A DNA stretch of 64,000 nucleotides from Sulfurihydrogenibium sp. (GTDB lineage: Bacteria > Aquificota > Aquificia > Aquificales > Hydrogenothermaceae). The stretch covers positions 1 to 64,000 of the forward strand of contig NZ_JAPYVU010000001.1 of NCBI RefSeq assembly GCF_028276765.1, read 5' to 3'. Below are positions 9,093 to 17,865 of this stretch, piece by piece. How positions within the stretch are numbered: the first letter of the stretch is position 1; the number at the start of each line of letters is the position of its first letter. The notes under the pieces are model-generated. The model was not told the DNA's origin. It made no database searches and was given only the letters and a program-made list of their open reading frames with translations. Position numbers and translations under genes: made by a program.

Positions 9093-10007
9093 ATGATAGA
9101 AAACATAGAACAGATAAAAAAAGATTTTGATTTTAACCACGAAGACGTAGAAAGAATAAAAAAGCTAAAGTCAATTTTAGAAAAGTACTTGGATGAATTT
9201 ATAAGTAGGTTCTATTTTTTTATCTCCAGATTTCCTGATTACAATCAATTTTTAAAAAATGAAGACATGATTATGAGACATAAATTAGAGTTAAAAAATT
9301 GGTTTCTGGACCTGTTTAGTGGAAACTATGATGAGAGCTACTTTTCAAAGCTATATAAAATTGGAGAAGTTCACGTAAAAATAGGGCTTCCAACCCATTA
9401 TGTTAATGCTGCATTTAATTTTGTAAGAAGGTTTATCATAGAAAAAATAGATGTAGAAATTCAAGATAGAAATGAAAGAAATCTTTATGTTGCATCTATT
9501 GGAAAGCTACTTGATATAAATCTTGATGTCTTGACGTTGGCTTATAGAGAGGAAGAGTTAATTAGGTATGGAGCTTTGTCTAAATATGCGAAAATTTTAT
9601 TTGTTTTCGCAAAAAGATTTTCTGAAATAATTGATTTTGCTATACTTGGTGCATTGGTTATTGTTGCTTTGTTTGTATTTGTTTTGTTTGGGTATGATAT
9701 CTACAAAGTTTTATTTAATATTATTCCTTTTGAAGAAGGGATAGTTGCTTTACTTGGTAGCTTACTTATGCTTTGGGCTGTAGCGGAGTTAATGAACGAA
9801 GAAATAAAACACTTTAAAGGTGCAGGATTTGCAATAACGGTTTTTGTGAGTATTGCTTTAGCTGCAATGATTAGAAAACTTTTAATTGCTTCTTTGTCAG
9901 AAAGCGGAGAAAAGAAAGCGATGGAGCTTGCAGCTTACAGCTTTGTTATTTTGGTTCTTGGTATAGTCTATTGGCTTATAAAGAAAAATAAACAGCAAGA
10001 AGTTTAG
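9093..10007 (+). CDS. Protoglobin-type heme sensor fused to a PsiE-like membrane domain
   Basis: A 304-residue protein. Residues 1-160 look like a globin-coupled sensor domain: HVKIGLP with His94 as the likely proximal heme ligand, followed by YVNAAF, as in protoglobins. Residues 180-297 contain four hydrophobic segments (about 183-203, 217-233, 245-263, 278-297) resembling the PsiE family of phosphate-starvation-inducible inner-membrane proteins. An O2, CO or NO signal from the globin may be passed directly to the membrane domain, since there is no kinase, cyclase or methyl-accepting module. The start is set by AGGAA 7 bases before the ATG. The protein family assignment is by eye. Confidence 0.75.
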   Translation: MIENIEQIKKDFDFNHEDVERIKKLKSILEKYLDEFISRFYFFISRFPDYNQFLKNEDMIMRHKLELKNWFLDLFSGNYDESYFSKLYKIGEVHVKIGLPTHYVNAAFNFVRRFIIEKIDVEIQDRNERNLYVASIGKLLDINLDVLTLAYREEELIRYGALSKYAKILFVFAKRFSEIIDFAILGALVIVALFVFVLFGYDIYKVLFNIIPFEEGIVALLGSLLMLWAVAELMNEEIKHFKGAGFAITVFVSIALAAMIRKLLIASLSESGEKKAMELAAYSFVILVLGIVYWLIKKNKQQEV

Positions 10008-10047
10008 ATATGCTAAAATTTTATAAACATCTTACACGGAGTAAACC

Positions 10048-11511
10048 ATGAGTCTAAAGATATACAACACACTAACCGGAAAAAAGGAAGATTTTGCACC
10101 TATAAAGCCAGGGGAAGTTAAAATTTACACCTGTGGTGTGACGGTTTATGATTATAACCATGTAGGTCATGGTAGAAGTTTAATTGTTTTTGATATGATT
10201 AGAAGATATTTAAGATATCTTGGATACAATGTTATTTTTGTAAGAAACTTTACCGATGTGGATGACAAAATCATCAACAGAGCAAAAAATGAGTGTTTAC
10301 CATTCAATGTTATTGCAGATAAATTTATAAAAGAATACTTTGATGATGCAGAAAAATTTAGAATAGAACCAGCCGACATAGAGCCAAGAGTTACAACACA
10401 CATTCCTGATATTATAAATTTCATTCAAAAGCTTGTTGATGCTGGTTATGCATATGAAGCTGATGGAGATGTATATTTTTCTGTAAGAAAGTTTAAAGAG
10501 TATGGAAAGCTTTCTAAAAGAAGTATAGATGAGCTTTTAGCTGGTGCAAGAATTGAGCCGGGAGAAAAAAAGAAAGACCCGCTTGATTTTGCATTATGGA
10601 AGTCAGCAAAAGCAGGAGAGCCTTACTGGGAATCTCCATGGGGTAAAGGAAGGCCTGGTTGGCATACAGAATGCTGTGCAATGATATTTAAACATCTTGG
10701 AGAAACGATTGATATACACGGTGGTGGTTTAGATTTAACTTTTCCACACCATGAAAACGAGATAGCACAAGCAGAAGCTTTAACAGGAAAACCATTTGCA
10801 AGATACTGGATTCATAACGGCTTAGTCACTGTAAACGGACAAAAAATGTCAAAATCTCTTGGAAATTACATAACACTTAAAGAGATTTATTCTAAATACG
10901 AACCAGACATTTTAAGGTTATTAGTTTTATCTGTTCATTATAGAAGTCCATTAGATTTTTCTTGGGACAAAATGGAAGAGACTAAAAAAGCTTATGAAAG
11001 GCTTAAAAATGCAATTGAGGAGGCAGAAGTTTTAAATAAACTTCCAATAGAAGAAAACTTTGAAGGAGATTTATATAATGCCATCCAAAAAGCACAATCT
11101 GGTTTTTACTCAGCAATGAGTGATGACTTTAACACACCGGAGGCCCTTGCATCTTTATTTGGTCTTGTAAGAGAAATGAATATTTTAAGAGATAAAGCTA
11201 TTAAACATGGTGGAATCTCTAAGAAAGCATTAGAATCTTACAAAGAAGCAGCGAAAACACTTCACGATATAGGAAGAGATATATTCGGACTGTTTGACAG
11301 TCTGCAACCATGCGTAAAACAAGAAGAAATTAAATCTAAAGAAAAAGAAGAGAGTATAAACGAAGACTTAATTCAAGTGCTGATAGAAGTAAGAGAAAAA
11401 GCAAGGAAGGAGAAACAGTTTACAATTGCAGACTTAATAAGAGATAAGCTGGCTGAAAAAGGAATAATCTTAGAAGATACACCATTTGGAACAAAATGGA
11501 AAAAGGCGTAA
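10048..11511 (+). CDS. cysS: Cysteinyl-tRNA synthetase
   Basis: Class I synthetase charging tRNA-Cys. The 487 residues are the usual length. Cys29 in YTCGVTVYD begins the zinc site, HVGH (38-41) is the HIGH signature and KMSKSLGN (near 268) the KMSKS loop. [17 protein letters not shown] provides further zinc ligands. A Shine-Dalgarno-like ACGGAG lies 8 bases before the ATG. Its 3' end overlaps the following methyltransferase by 16 bases. Confidence 0.97.
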   Translation: MSLKIYNTLTGKKEDFAPIKPGEVKIYTCGVTVYDYNHVGHGRSLIVFDMIRRYLRYLGYNVIFVRNFTDVDDKIINRAKNECLPFNVIADKFIKEYFDDAEKFRIEPADIEPRVTTHIPDIINFIQKLVDAGYAYEADGDVYFSVRKFKEYGKLSKRSIDELLAGARIEPGEKKKDPLDFALWKSAKAGEPYWESPWGKGRPGWHTECCAMIFKHLGETIDIHGGGLDLTFPHHENEIAQAEALTGKPFARYWIHNGLVTVNGQKMSKSLGNYITLKEIYSKYEPDILRLLVLSVHYRSPLDFSWDKMEETKKAYERLKNAIEEAEVLNKLPIEENFEGDLYNAIQKAQSGFYSAMSDDFNTPEALASLFGLVREMNILRDKAIKHGGISKKALESYKEAAKTLHDIGRDIFGLFDSLQPCVKQEEIKSKEKEESINEDLIQVLIEVREKARKEKQFTIADLIRDKLAEKGIILEDTPFGTKWKKA

Positions 11512-12170
11512 CAGAAAGGATATTTGATAGCGTTTACAAGTCTTACGACAGTTTTTTAAATTTTGCTACATTTGGACTGATTAATAAATGGCAAAACCAA
11601 TTAATTTCAGCTACAGATTTAAAAGGGTATGTTTTAGATATTGGAACAGGAACGGGAGAGATAGTTAGAAAGCTTAGGGAAAAAGATAAGGAATGTTTTA
11701 TCTACGCAGTTGATTTGTCTTTTAATATGCTAAAAACTGCTAAAAATAAAGTCTTTGACGAAAAAATAATTTACATTAGGGCTAATGCGTTAAAACTTCC
11801 GTTTAAAAACTCGTCTTTAGATAACATCTTCTTTTCTCTTGTATTTAGACATTTACCAAGAGAAGAGATTACCAAAGAACTTAGAAGAGTTTTAAGACAG
11901 TACGGTACAGTCTCTATTCTTGAAATCGGGAAACCAGAAAATAATATTTTTTATAAATTCATCCATTTTTTTGCAGATAGATTGTTTAGACCAATAGGAA
12001 GGCTTATCTTTTCAAAAGAAGAGTGGGATTATTTTGTAGAATCCATAGAAAATACTATGAAAATATCTGAAATAAAACCTTTTTTTAATAAACATGGATT
12101 TAATGTTAAGTTTTTAGAAAAGAGATTTTTTGGATTAATTCATTTGATAGTTTTGGAAAAAATAGAGTGA
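11496..12170 (+). CDS. UbiE/MenG-like SAM-dependent methyltransferase
   Basis: A 224-residue class I methyltransferase. [12 protein letters not shown] (about 46-57) is the SAM-binding motif I, followed by [10 protein letters not shown] and [14 protein letters not shown] (motifs II and post-II). It resembles the quinone C-methyltransferases of the UbiE family, which in this lineage would act on demethylmenaquinone. The diagnostic UbiE signatures are weak, so the substrate is uncertain. It overlaps cysS, implying co-transcription. Confidence 0.7.
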   Translation: MEKGVTERIFDSVYKSYDSFLNFATFGLINKWQNQLISATDLKGYVLDIGTGTGEIVRKLREKDKECFIYAVDLSFNMLKTAKNKVFDEKIIYIRANALKLPFKNSSLDNIFFSLVFRHLPREEITKELRRVLRQYGTVSILEIGKPENNIFYKFIHFFADRLFRPIGRLIFSKEEWDYFVESIENTMKISEIKPFFNKHGFNVKFLEKRFFGLIHLIVLEKIE

Positions 12171-12183
12171 AAAATTATTGACT

Positions 12184-12206
12184 TTCTTGAAATCAAGAAG
12201 TAATTT
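12184..12206 (+). terminator. Weak terminator-like hairpin
   Basis: TTCTTG-AAAT-CAAGAA, a six-pair stem, followed by GTAATTTTA. It lies 13 bases after the methyltransferase stop, between convergent genes. The short stem and imperfect T run make it a modest candidate. Confidence 0.35.
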
Positions 12207-12231
12207 TATACAGATATCTTATACAAAAGGT

Positions 12232-12259
12232 AAGTTTACGAGAATTTTGGAACACTTTT
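12232..12259. repeat. Solo type-2 repeat end
   Basis: AAGTTTACGAGAATTTTGGAACACTTT matches the right-hand type-2 end at 26198-26224, 37745-37775 and 46389-46414. No partner end or core is nearby, so it is a fragment. Confidence 0.5.
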
Positions 12260-12272
12260 AATTGATGTAATC

Positions 12273-13394
12273 CTATAGCTTTCTATAAATTTTAAAAAGC
12301 CTGTCAAAATTCTTATTTAAATCAAACTCATTTCTTATAAAATTTTTCATTAAATTTCTATCAAGACTGTTTAAGTTATTGCTTAACTTTAAAGCCTTAG
12401 ATACAAAGTCCAAAGCATCCGTCGCAAGATACTCTTTATAAAACACTATCTCCGGAAAAGAAGTATTGTTGTAAGCTAAAACCGGGAGTCCGCAGGCTTG
12501 GGCTTCAATCAAAGATAGTCCAAAAGTATCGGTTTTAGATGCTGTAATAAAAATATCTGACATTTTGAGCATTTTAACTAAATATTCCCTATCGCTAATA
12601 TAATCAAGAATTAAAGAATTACTATTTAAACTACTTAAAGCATAATCTTTTAATGGTCCGGCTCCTATGAGTAAAAAGAAAAATCTATTTGATTGGATCT
12701 GTAAAAGCAATTTTATAATTTTTATCAGCTCATCAAAATTTTTGTCTTCCGAAAACCTTCCCACATAAATAAAAACTATTTTGTCATCAGGGATATTGAA
12801 TTTTTGTCTAAGGTCTTCTTCCGGCTGAATTTTATCAAAAAAATCAACATTTATACCATGATAGATAACTTCAACATTTTGCACGCCAATATCTAAAAGA
12901 TAGTTTTTAACATAGTAAGATGGAGCAATAACAAGGTCTAATTTTGAATAAGTTCTATATGTATAGGACCTTGCAATTTTCTTAACTATAATTTTTCCTT
13001 TAATTTTGTTTATATTTTCAACAACACTTTCTAAGTTTGAATGAAAAAAGCCTACAGTTTTATATTTTAGACTTTCTTTTTTTGAATTTACAACTGTTGG
13101 AATTAGAAAAGGAGAGCCTATTTCTACTATATCCGGTTTTTCTTGCTCTAATATGTTTGAAAGTTTAACAGGATTCATCAAAAGTCTATAGTGGTTATTG
13201 AATGGGAAATAGGGGGATTTGATTTTAATTATTTTGGTTCTTTTTAAAAAAAGTTCCCCATCCTCCTCCCCTGGAATTATTAGTGTGTGCTGAATATCCT
13301 CTTTATCTTTTAGGTATTCTATTTTGTTTTGGATGTATGTTTTAATCCCTCCCCCTTTTTCAGAGTAGAAATGTGTTATATCTAACAGTCTCAT
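12273..13394 (-). CDS. Glycosyltransferase, GT4 family
   Basis: A 373-residue GT-B fold enzyme, probably cytosolic or membrane-associated. The N-terminus has the glycine-rich acceptor-side loop SEKGGGIKTYIQ, and the C-terminal half has IYVGRFSEDKNF and the nucleotide-sugar motif DTFGLSLIEAQACGLPVLAY, whose two acidic residues fit the EX7E pattern of GT4 retaining enzymes. It is the last gene of the seven-gene lipid/glycan operon and overlaps the preceding 78-codon gene by 4 bases. The donor and acceptor are unknown. Confidence 0.85.
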   Translation of the reverse strand: MRLLDITHFYSEKGGGIKTYIQNKIEYLKDKEDIQHTLIIPGEEDGELFLKRTKIIKIKSPYFPFNNHYRLLMNPVKLSNILEQEKPDIVEIGSPFLIPTVVNSKKESLKYKTVGFFHSNLESVVENINKIKGKIIVKKIARSYTYRTYSKLDLVIAPSYYVKNYLLDIGVQNVEVIYHGINVDFFDKIQPEEDLRQKFNIPDDKIVFIYVGRFSEDKNFDELIKIIKLLLQIQSNRFFFLLIGAGPLKDYALSSLNSNSLILDYISDREYLVKMLKMSDIFITASKTDTFGLSLIEAQACGLPVLAYNNTSFPEIVFYKEYLATDALDFVSKALKLSNNLNSLDRNLMKNFIRNEFDLNKNFDRLFKIYRKL

Positions 13395-13627
13395 AATTCA
13401 TTAATAATTAAATCAACAAGTTTTTTGTGATACAGTTTAAATCCAAAGCTTGTTTTTTTACTAAGATTATACTTATTGGCTACTCTTCCGATGTACACAA
13501 GGCTTACATATTTATTTTTTCTCTTTATAATCTCACTTTGGATATCTTTAGCTATCCACCAGTCATTGTCTCTCATTTTGACTGTTGGAGTTATGTCTAT
13601 TGGGTAGTAGGATTTTCTCGACCTCAT
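13391..13627 (-). CDS. Unknown small basic protein inside the glycan operon
   Basis: A 78-residue protein rich in Lys, Arg and aromatic residues, including a WW pair (DNDWWIAKDI). It has no signal peptide or membrane segment. Its 4-base overlaps with both the PHP-glycosyltransferase upstream and the GT4 gene downstream argue strongly that it is translated. A compact helical or winged-helix fold is possible, but no family was recognised. Confidence 0.6.
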   Translation of the reverse strand: MRSRKSYYPIDITPTVKMRDNDWWIAKDIQSEIIKRKNKYVSLVYIGRVANKYNLSKKTSFGFKLYHKKLVDLIINEL

Positions 13628-15939
13628 ACATAAACCTCCTCAAGTTGTTTCTTTGAAAGATAGCCTAAGCTAAATTTTTCAACCATCTTAAGCAATAGGC
13701 TTCTTTCATCAAGATTTGAGACTAATTTTAAAATGTTATTTCTTATTTTTTGTGATAAAACTGGATTTTCTATTAATCTTTCAAGGATTAATTTGTATTC
13801 TCTTGGGTCGTTATTGGAAATAACAAACCCTGTAATATCTTCAACAATATTTTCTTTAGAGGCTCCTTTGTCTGATACAAGAGGGATTAAACCGCTTGCC
13901 ATAGCTTCAAGCACTACATTTCCAAATGTTTCCGTTGTGCTTGGAAATAGGAAAAAGTCAGCTGATGCAAAGGCTTTAGATAACTCCTCTCCTTCAAGAA
14001 ATCCTGTGAACATTATCTTTCCTTCGTAAGTTTGTTTTAACTCTTTTAAATACGGACCATCTCCTACGATTGCAAACTTGACCTTTGGATTGTTTTCCAT
14101 CAGTTCATAAACTTCTATAAAAACATCTAAATCCTTCTCTTTTGCAACTCTTCCAACGTATAATACAACTTGTTCAAAATTGTACTTAGGGTCGTATTTT
14201 TTCCAAAAGTTTTTATCCCTAAACGATGGATTGAATTTTTCTTGATTTACTCCTCTTCTAAAAACTTCCATCTTTTCAGGCTTAACACCTATTTCAGCAA
14301 GCTTTTGAAAGTAGTATCTTGATGGAACTAATACTTTCTCGCTATTGTTGTAGATAAATTTCAATCCTTGGGCTACAAATTCTTTTAATGCTGGTTCATT
14401 TGTGTATCTGTATACATACTCTGGAAAGTCTGTGTGGAATGTAGTAACAAATGGTATGCCAAGGATTTTGGATATGGCAAATCCCATCAAGCCAACAGGT
14501 CCCGGAGTTGGGGCGTAGATTACGTCAAAGTTGTTTTGCTCTATGTAATCTAAAAGTTCTAAAAAGTTTGGAATGTTTATAGGGATTTCTTCATACTCAG
14601 GAAGGTTGAACGTAAACATTGGCTTAAAGTTTATTAGATGTTCATCTTCTTCTATTCTTTTGTCGTATGAAATGATGAATTTAATGTTTAAATTTTCTTC
14701 TTTTGCTAAGTTTAGTAGTTTTTGAGTTGTTCTTGATACTCCGTTAATCTCGAAAAATGTATCTGTAAGATATGCTATTTTTCCTTCCACGTGACCATTA
14801 TCGAAAAATTCTTTATGTATTTTTTTAGAAAAATTCTTTTCATCTGCCCTTTGTTTGTAAACTGAAACGTAAAATAAGTAAGAAGACGAGAATATAAGGA
14901 TTTTCCCTAAGTACATACTTAATTTGTCAAAATCTAAATTTTTTTGATTTCTTATATTTGAGATGTAGTAGGGTATTAGATTTATAAAAAATCTGTGTAT
15001 ATTCTCATGATTGTCTTGTGAAACTTCTCCTTTGTGCTTGATTACTGTTTCAATAAAGTTTAAAATGCTATTTCTACCAAGGATTTGGTCTAAAATGTAG
15101 GTTGATTGTTGCTTTGGTTCAAAAAGGTAATCTAAAAGCACTCCAAAATTTCCAAGGTTGTACTGTCTTTTTAAGCCTTCTTTTGCGATATTCATGACCA
15201 TATGGGTCAATCTTTTTGGATTTCCGTGCATTCCATCGTACTGAGTTTTTCCTTCATTGATTGCATTTTTTAAATCTTCAACTGTTTCTCCTTCGGCAAT
15301 TGTGTGACCTGTGCCTAAATCAAGTCCTCCATGGTCATCAGAACCACCTGTAAAGGATATAAAGTCTCTTCTTCTTTTGTTAAAACCATACTTATTTGCC
15401 AATCTTTCAATCACATCTTTTTGACTAAAATAATTTGCAATTTTTTCTGTAATCTGAGAAGAAGTCTTAGACCTTGTGCCGTTTAAAATTTCCCAATTGT
15501 CAAATAAAAGTCCTAACTTTTCAATGTGTGATTTTGTAAGCTTTCCATCCATGTTGTACAGAGGATGGGAAAGTATATGAGTGATATTATTTTTTTGTAA
15601 GTAATCAACAAGCTCGTATATATTTCCTCTAACTTTTTGAATATCTTGATGAATTTTTTCGTTTATATCTATGGCTATTACGTGGATTTTTGCTCTATCT
15701 TCCGGAAAGTAGGTTGTGATCTCTTCTGATATAAATACATTTGGCAAGTGTGCGATTTCTAAACAACCATCTATTGTGTCGTGGTCGGTAATTGTAAATA
15801 AGGTCATTCCTCTTTCTTTTAATTTTTCATAAACTTTTTTGGGCTTGACATAGCTTTCACTTATTTTAAGTTTATTAGAAAGATAACCACCAGGCTTGTT
15901 TGAAGCTTCTGAGTGTAAATGTAGGTCAACTTTAATCAT
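13624..15939 (-). CDS. PHP-domain metal hydrolase fused to a GT4 glycosyltransferase
   Basis: A 771-residue two-domain protein. Residues 1-250 form a PHP phosphoesterase domain with DLHLHSEAS (5-13), TITDHDTIDG (49-58), an internal SHPLYN and TGGSDDHGG, all typical metal ligands. A helical linker follows. From about residue 383 it is a GT-B enzyme with DTFFEINGVSRT, TFHTDFPEYVY, VLYVGRVAKEKD and TETFGNVVLEAMASGL. The combination suggests transfer of a sugar plus a hydrolytic step on the product or a phosphorylated intermediate. The GT half resembles mannosyl- or sulfoquinovosyl-type lipid glycosyltransferases. The fusion looks genuine, with no frameshift. Confidence 0.85.
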   Translation of the reverse strand: MIKVDLHLHSEASNKPGGYLSNKLKISESYVKPKKVYEKLKERGMTLFTITDHDTIDGCLEIAHLPNVFISEEITTYFPEDRAKIHVIAIDINEKIHQDIQKVRGNIYELVDYLQKNNITHILSHPLYNMDGKLTKSHIEKLGLLFDNWEILNGTRSKTSSQITEKIANYFSQKDVIERLANKYGFNKRRRDFISFTGGSDDHGGLDLGTGHTIAEGETVEDLKNAINEGKTQYDGMHGNPKRLTHMVMNIAKEGLKRQYNLGNFGVLLDYLFEPKQQSTYILDQILGRNSILNFIETVIKHKGEVSQDNHENIHRFFINLIPYYISNIRNQKNLDFDKLSMYLGKILIFSSSYLFYVSVYKQRADEKNFSKKIHKEFFDNGHVEGKIAYLTDTFFEINGVSRTTQKLLNLAKEENLNIKFIISYDKRIEEDEHLINFKPMFTFNLPEYEEIPINIPNFLELLDYIEQNNFDVIYAPTPGPVGLMGFAISKILGIPFVTTFHTDFPEYVYRYTNEPALKEFVAQGLKFIYNNSEKVLVPSRYYFQKLAEIGVKPEKMEVFRRGVNQEKFNPSFRDKNFWKKYDPKYNFEQVVLYVGRVAKEKDLDVFIEVYELMENNPKVKFAIVGDGPYLKELKQTYEGKIMFTGFLEGEELSKAFASADFFLFPSTTETFGNVVLEAMASGLIPLVSDKGASKENIVEDITGFVISNNDPREYKLILERLIENPVLSQKIRNNILKLVSNLDERSLLLKMVEKFSLGYLSKKQLEEVYV

Positions 15940-16006
15940 TTTTGCCTCCTTATCAGAGATTGATTAAAGGATACATTAAAAGTGTTAGAGAATTATTAAG
16001 GTTTTG

Positions 16007-16381
16007 TTAAATTTTGATAATTTGACCTAAGAACCTTTCTAAGATTATATTATCTTGAATTTTCTTCCTTTCCTTTAAACATTCTAAAGCTTCATCTGTT
16101 CCAATATTCTGCAGTGCTTTGGCTATCTCTATAAGCTCATAAGTATCCCTCTTATCAAAAAGCATTTTACAAAGCTTAGGAACAGCTTTTTTGGTTTTTC
16201 TTTTGCCAAGGATTTCTATAGCAACCATTCTATTTTGTGTTATTGGATTATTAAGTGCAAGAATAAGTTTATCATCGTAGTCTAATTGAGTAAAAAAGCT
16301 TACATCTGCTTTACAATAAGGACAGATTTTGTCATTTTCTTGAATTTCCTTCCAGCAGTAAGGACAAAACCAATGTATCAT
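16007..16381 (-). CDS. Zinc-ribbon plus HEAT-repeat protein
   Basis: 124 residues. The first 30 hold a double-CxxC zinc ribbon (FCPYCWKE and ICPYCKAD). The rest is helical with HEAT-like pairs such as NRMVAIEILGKRKTKKAVPKL and the following ALQNIGTDEALECL. Such proteins are usually scaffolds or binding modules; no enzymatic motif is seen. It lies between the deacetylase and the PHP-glycosyltransferase with 36- and 67-base gaps in the same direction. Confidence 0.7.
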   Translation of the reverse strand: MIHWFCPYCWKEIQENDKICPYCKADVSFFTQLDYDDKLILALNNPITQNRMVAIEILGKRKTKKAVPKLCKMLFDKRDTYELIEIAKALQNIGTDEALECLKERKKIQDNIILERFLGQIIKI

Positions 16382-16417
16382 TTAGAAAGTGAGCGGTGGG
16401 ATGTTTTTTCTTTTATT

Positions 16418-17104
16418 TTATCTCAAATCTTGAAGATGTATGTATTCAAAATCTTTGCCTTTTAATGTCTTGACGATTAATTTTATTTTGTCTTCATCTA
16501 TGGCATCTATCGGATGTAGAGCAATTCTTATGACGTTTATTTTGGAAAGTCTAAGTGTATAAAAATAAGCTTTAAAAGATAATTTAGATACAACCTCAAC
16601 TATCCCTCTACTGCCAAAGCTTAAAACCGGTGATAAGATTCTTCTATCTTTTTGTAAGTCATAAATATACAATCGGTCTTCTGTAAATCTAAATCCATAC
16701 TGTTTTAGTAGTTTAAAGTCTTCTTTTCTCATCAACCATGCAGGTGGTATAAAGCCTTTTGGGTGTATGTTAAGCTTATTTAAAATCTCTAAGCCTTTTT
16801 TAAGTCTGTCTTCCAAATCTTGGTAGTATAAAAACTCGCCTTCACAGTTTGTAAATAAACTTTTCAGCCCTTTAAAACAGCCGGATTTGTGGCTATAACC
16901 ATGTAATACAAACTCTCCATTAACTTTAAAGTTTTCTAAGTCTTCTTTTATCTCTAACAGATTTTCTTTTTCATGATAGTATGGTATTAATAGATACGTG
17001 ATCTTACTAACACCTAAGTCTTCTAAGATATCTTTAAGATAGTAAACTTTTTCAAGGTTTGATTTTGTAACGTCGTGTATAGAGATGTTTAACTTTTGTA
17101 GCAT
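16418..17104 (-). CDS. Polysaccharide deacetylase-like protein (DUF2334 type)
   Basis: A 228-residue NodB-like fold protein. It starts with LNISIHDVT, the metal-binding Asp motif of the DUF2334/YdjC-related deacetylases, and has FVLHGYSHKSG as the HxxxH-type zinc motif. IRIALHPIDA near the end gives the last His motif. No signal peptide is seen, so it is cytosolic unlike many cell-wall deacetylases, and a lipid-linked or sugar-nucleotide substrate is likely. It overlaps the acyltransferase gene by 16 bases. Confidence 0.75.
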   Translation of the reverse strand: MLQKLNISIHDVTKSNLEKVYYLKDILEDLGVSKITYLLIPYYHEKENLLEIKEDLENFKVNGEFVLHGYSHKSGCFKGLKSLFTNCEGEFLYYQDLEDRLKKGLEILNKLNIHPKGFIPPAWLMRKEDFKLLKQYGFRFTEDRLYIYDLQKDRRILSPVLSFGSRGIVEVVSKLSFKAYFYTLRLSKINVIRIALHPIDAIDEDKIKLIVKTLKGKDFEYIHLQDLR

Positions 17105-17865
17105 TCTTCTATTTTTGAATGTAAGTATTTTGAAAGCTCTTTTCTATCTTTAAAATTTTTTGGGTCTTCTGGCTTTAAAAACTTAACTTCTATAAACACG
17201 CTTTTTACATTCTTTAAAAAAGTGAAAAAATGGCTGAAAAATTCCATATCACCGTAGTAGTAAAGTAAATCTCTGTTTTTCTCATTTACAGGCCCATCAT
17301 TAACTTTTGTATATTTTATACAGCATGGAGCTATAAGAGTATCAACCAAGAAAGCAAGTTCTAAAAATGTAGATTTAAAGGGTAAAACACATTCGCCATT
17401 GGATGTAGTTCCTTCCGGAAAGATAACAACGTTAAAACCATTATGCAATAAATCTTTAATCATCTCTATCTCTTCTTTTATACCGTTTTTATTTTTTCTG
17501 TCTATAAAAACACTTCCTCCATACTGTGCAAGCTTTCCAATCAAAAAAGAGTCTCTAACTTCCACAGTTGAAACAAAAACATTTTTATTGTTATACATCA
17601 AAGCTATAATGTCTAAGTAGGAAAGATGGTTTGAAATAATAAGATAGTTTTTATCCAATTTATGAATTGAAGCGTTGTCTATCAAGACATTTATTTTGTA
17701 AAGCCTGCAGGCTATATCTCTAAAAATTCCGGCATTTTTTAAAAACAATCTCCTTTTTTTGTGCTGGTTTTTTACAGTCAAATCTATCGATAAAGAAATC
17801 AGTAAAAATAAAATCAGTAAAACAATAAAAATGTTAAGCCTGTAAAAGAGTCTTAGATAGCTCAT
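17089..17865 (-). CDS. Lysophospholipid/lyso-ornithine-lipid acyltransferase (PlsC/OlsA type)
   Basis: 258 residues. A hydrophobic N-terminal segment (about 10-29) anchors it in the membrane. NHLSYLDIIAL is the NHX4D catalytic motif and FPEGTTSNG the glycerol-phosphate binding motif of the PlsC superfamily. Its start overlaps the OlsB-like gene by 4 bases. OlsB-OlsA pairs make ornithine lipids: OlsB adds the 3-hydroxyacyl group and OlsA esterifies it. That context suggests OlsA, but a general phosphatidic-acid-forming role cannot be excluded. Confidence 0.8.
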   Translation of the reverse strand: MSYLRLFYRLNIFIVLLILFLLISLSIDLTVKNQHKKRRLFLKNAGIFRDIACRLYKINVLIDNASIHKLDKNYLIISNHLSYLDIIALMYNNKNVFVSTVEVRDSFLIGKLAQYGGSVFIDRKNKNGIKEEIEMIKDLLHNGFNVVIFPEGTTSNGECVLPFKSTFLELAFLVDTLIAPCCIKYTKVNDGPVNEKNRDLLYYYGDMEFFSHFFTFLKNVKSVFIEVKFLKPEDPKNFKDRKELSKYLHSKIEECYKS

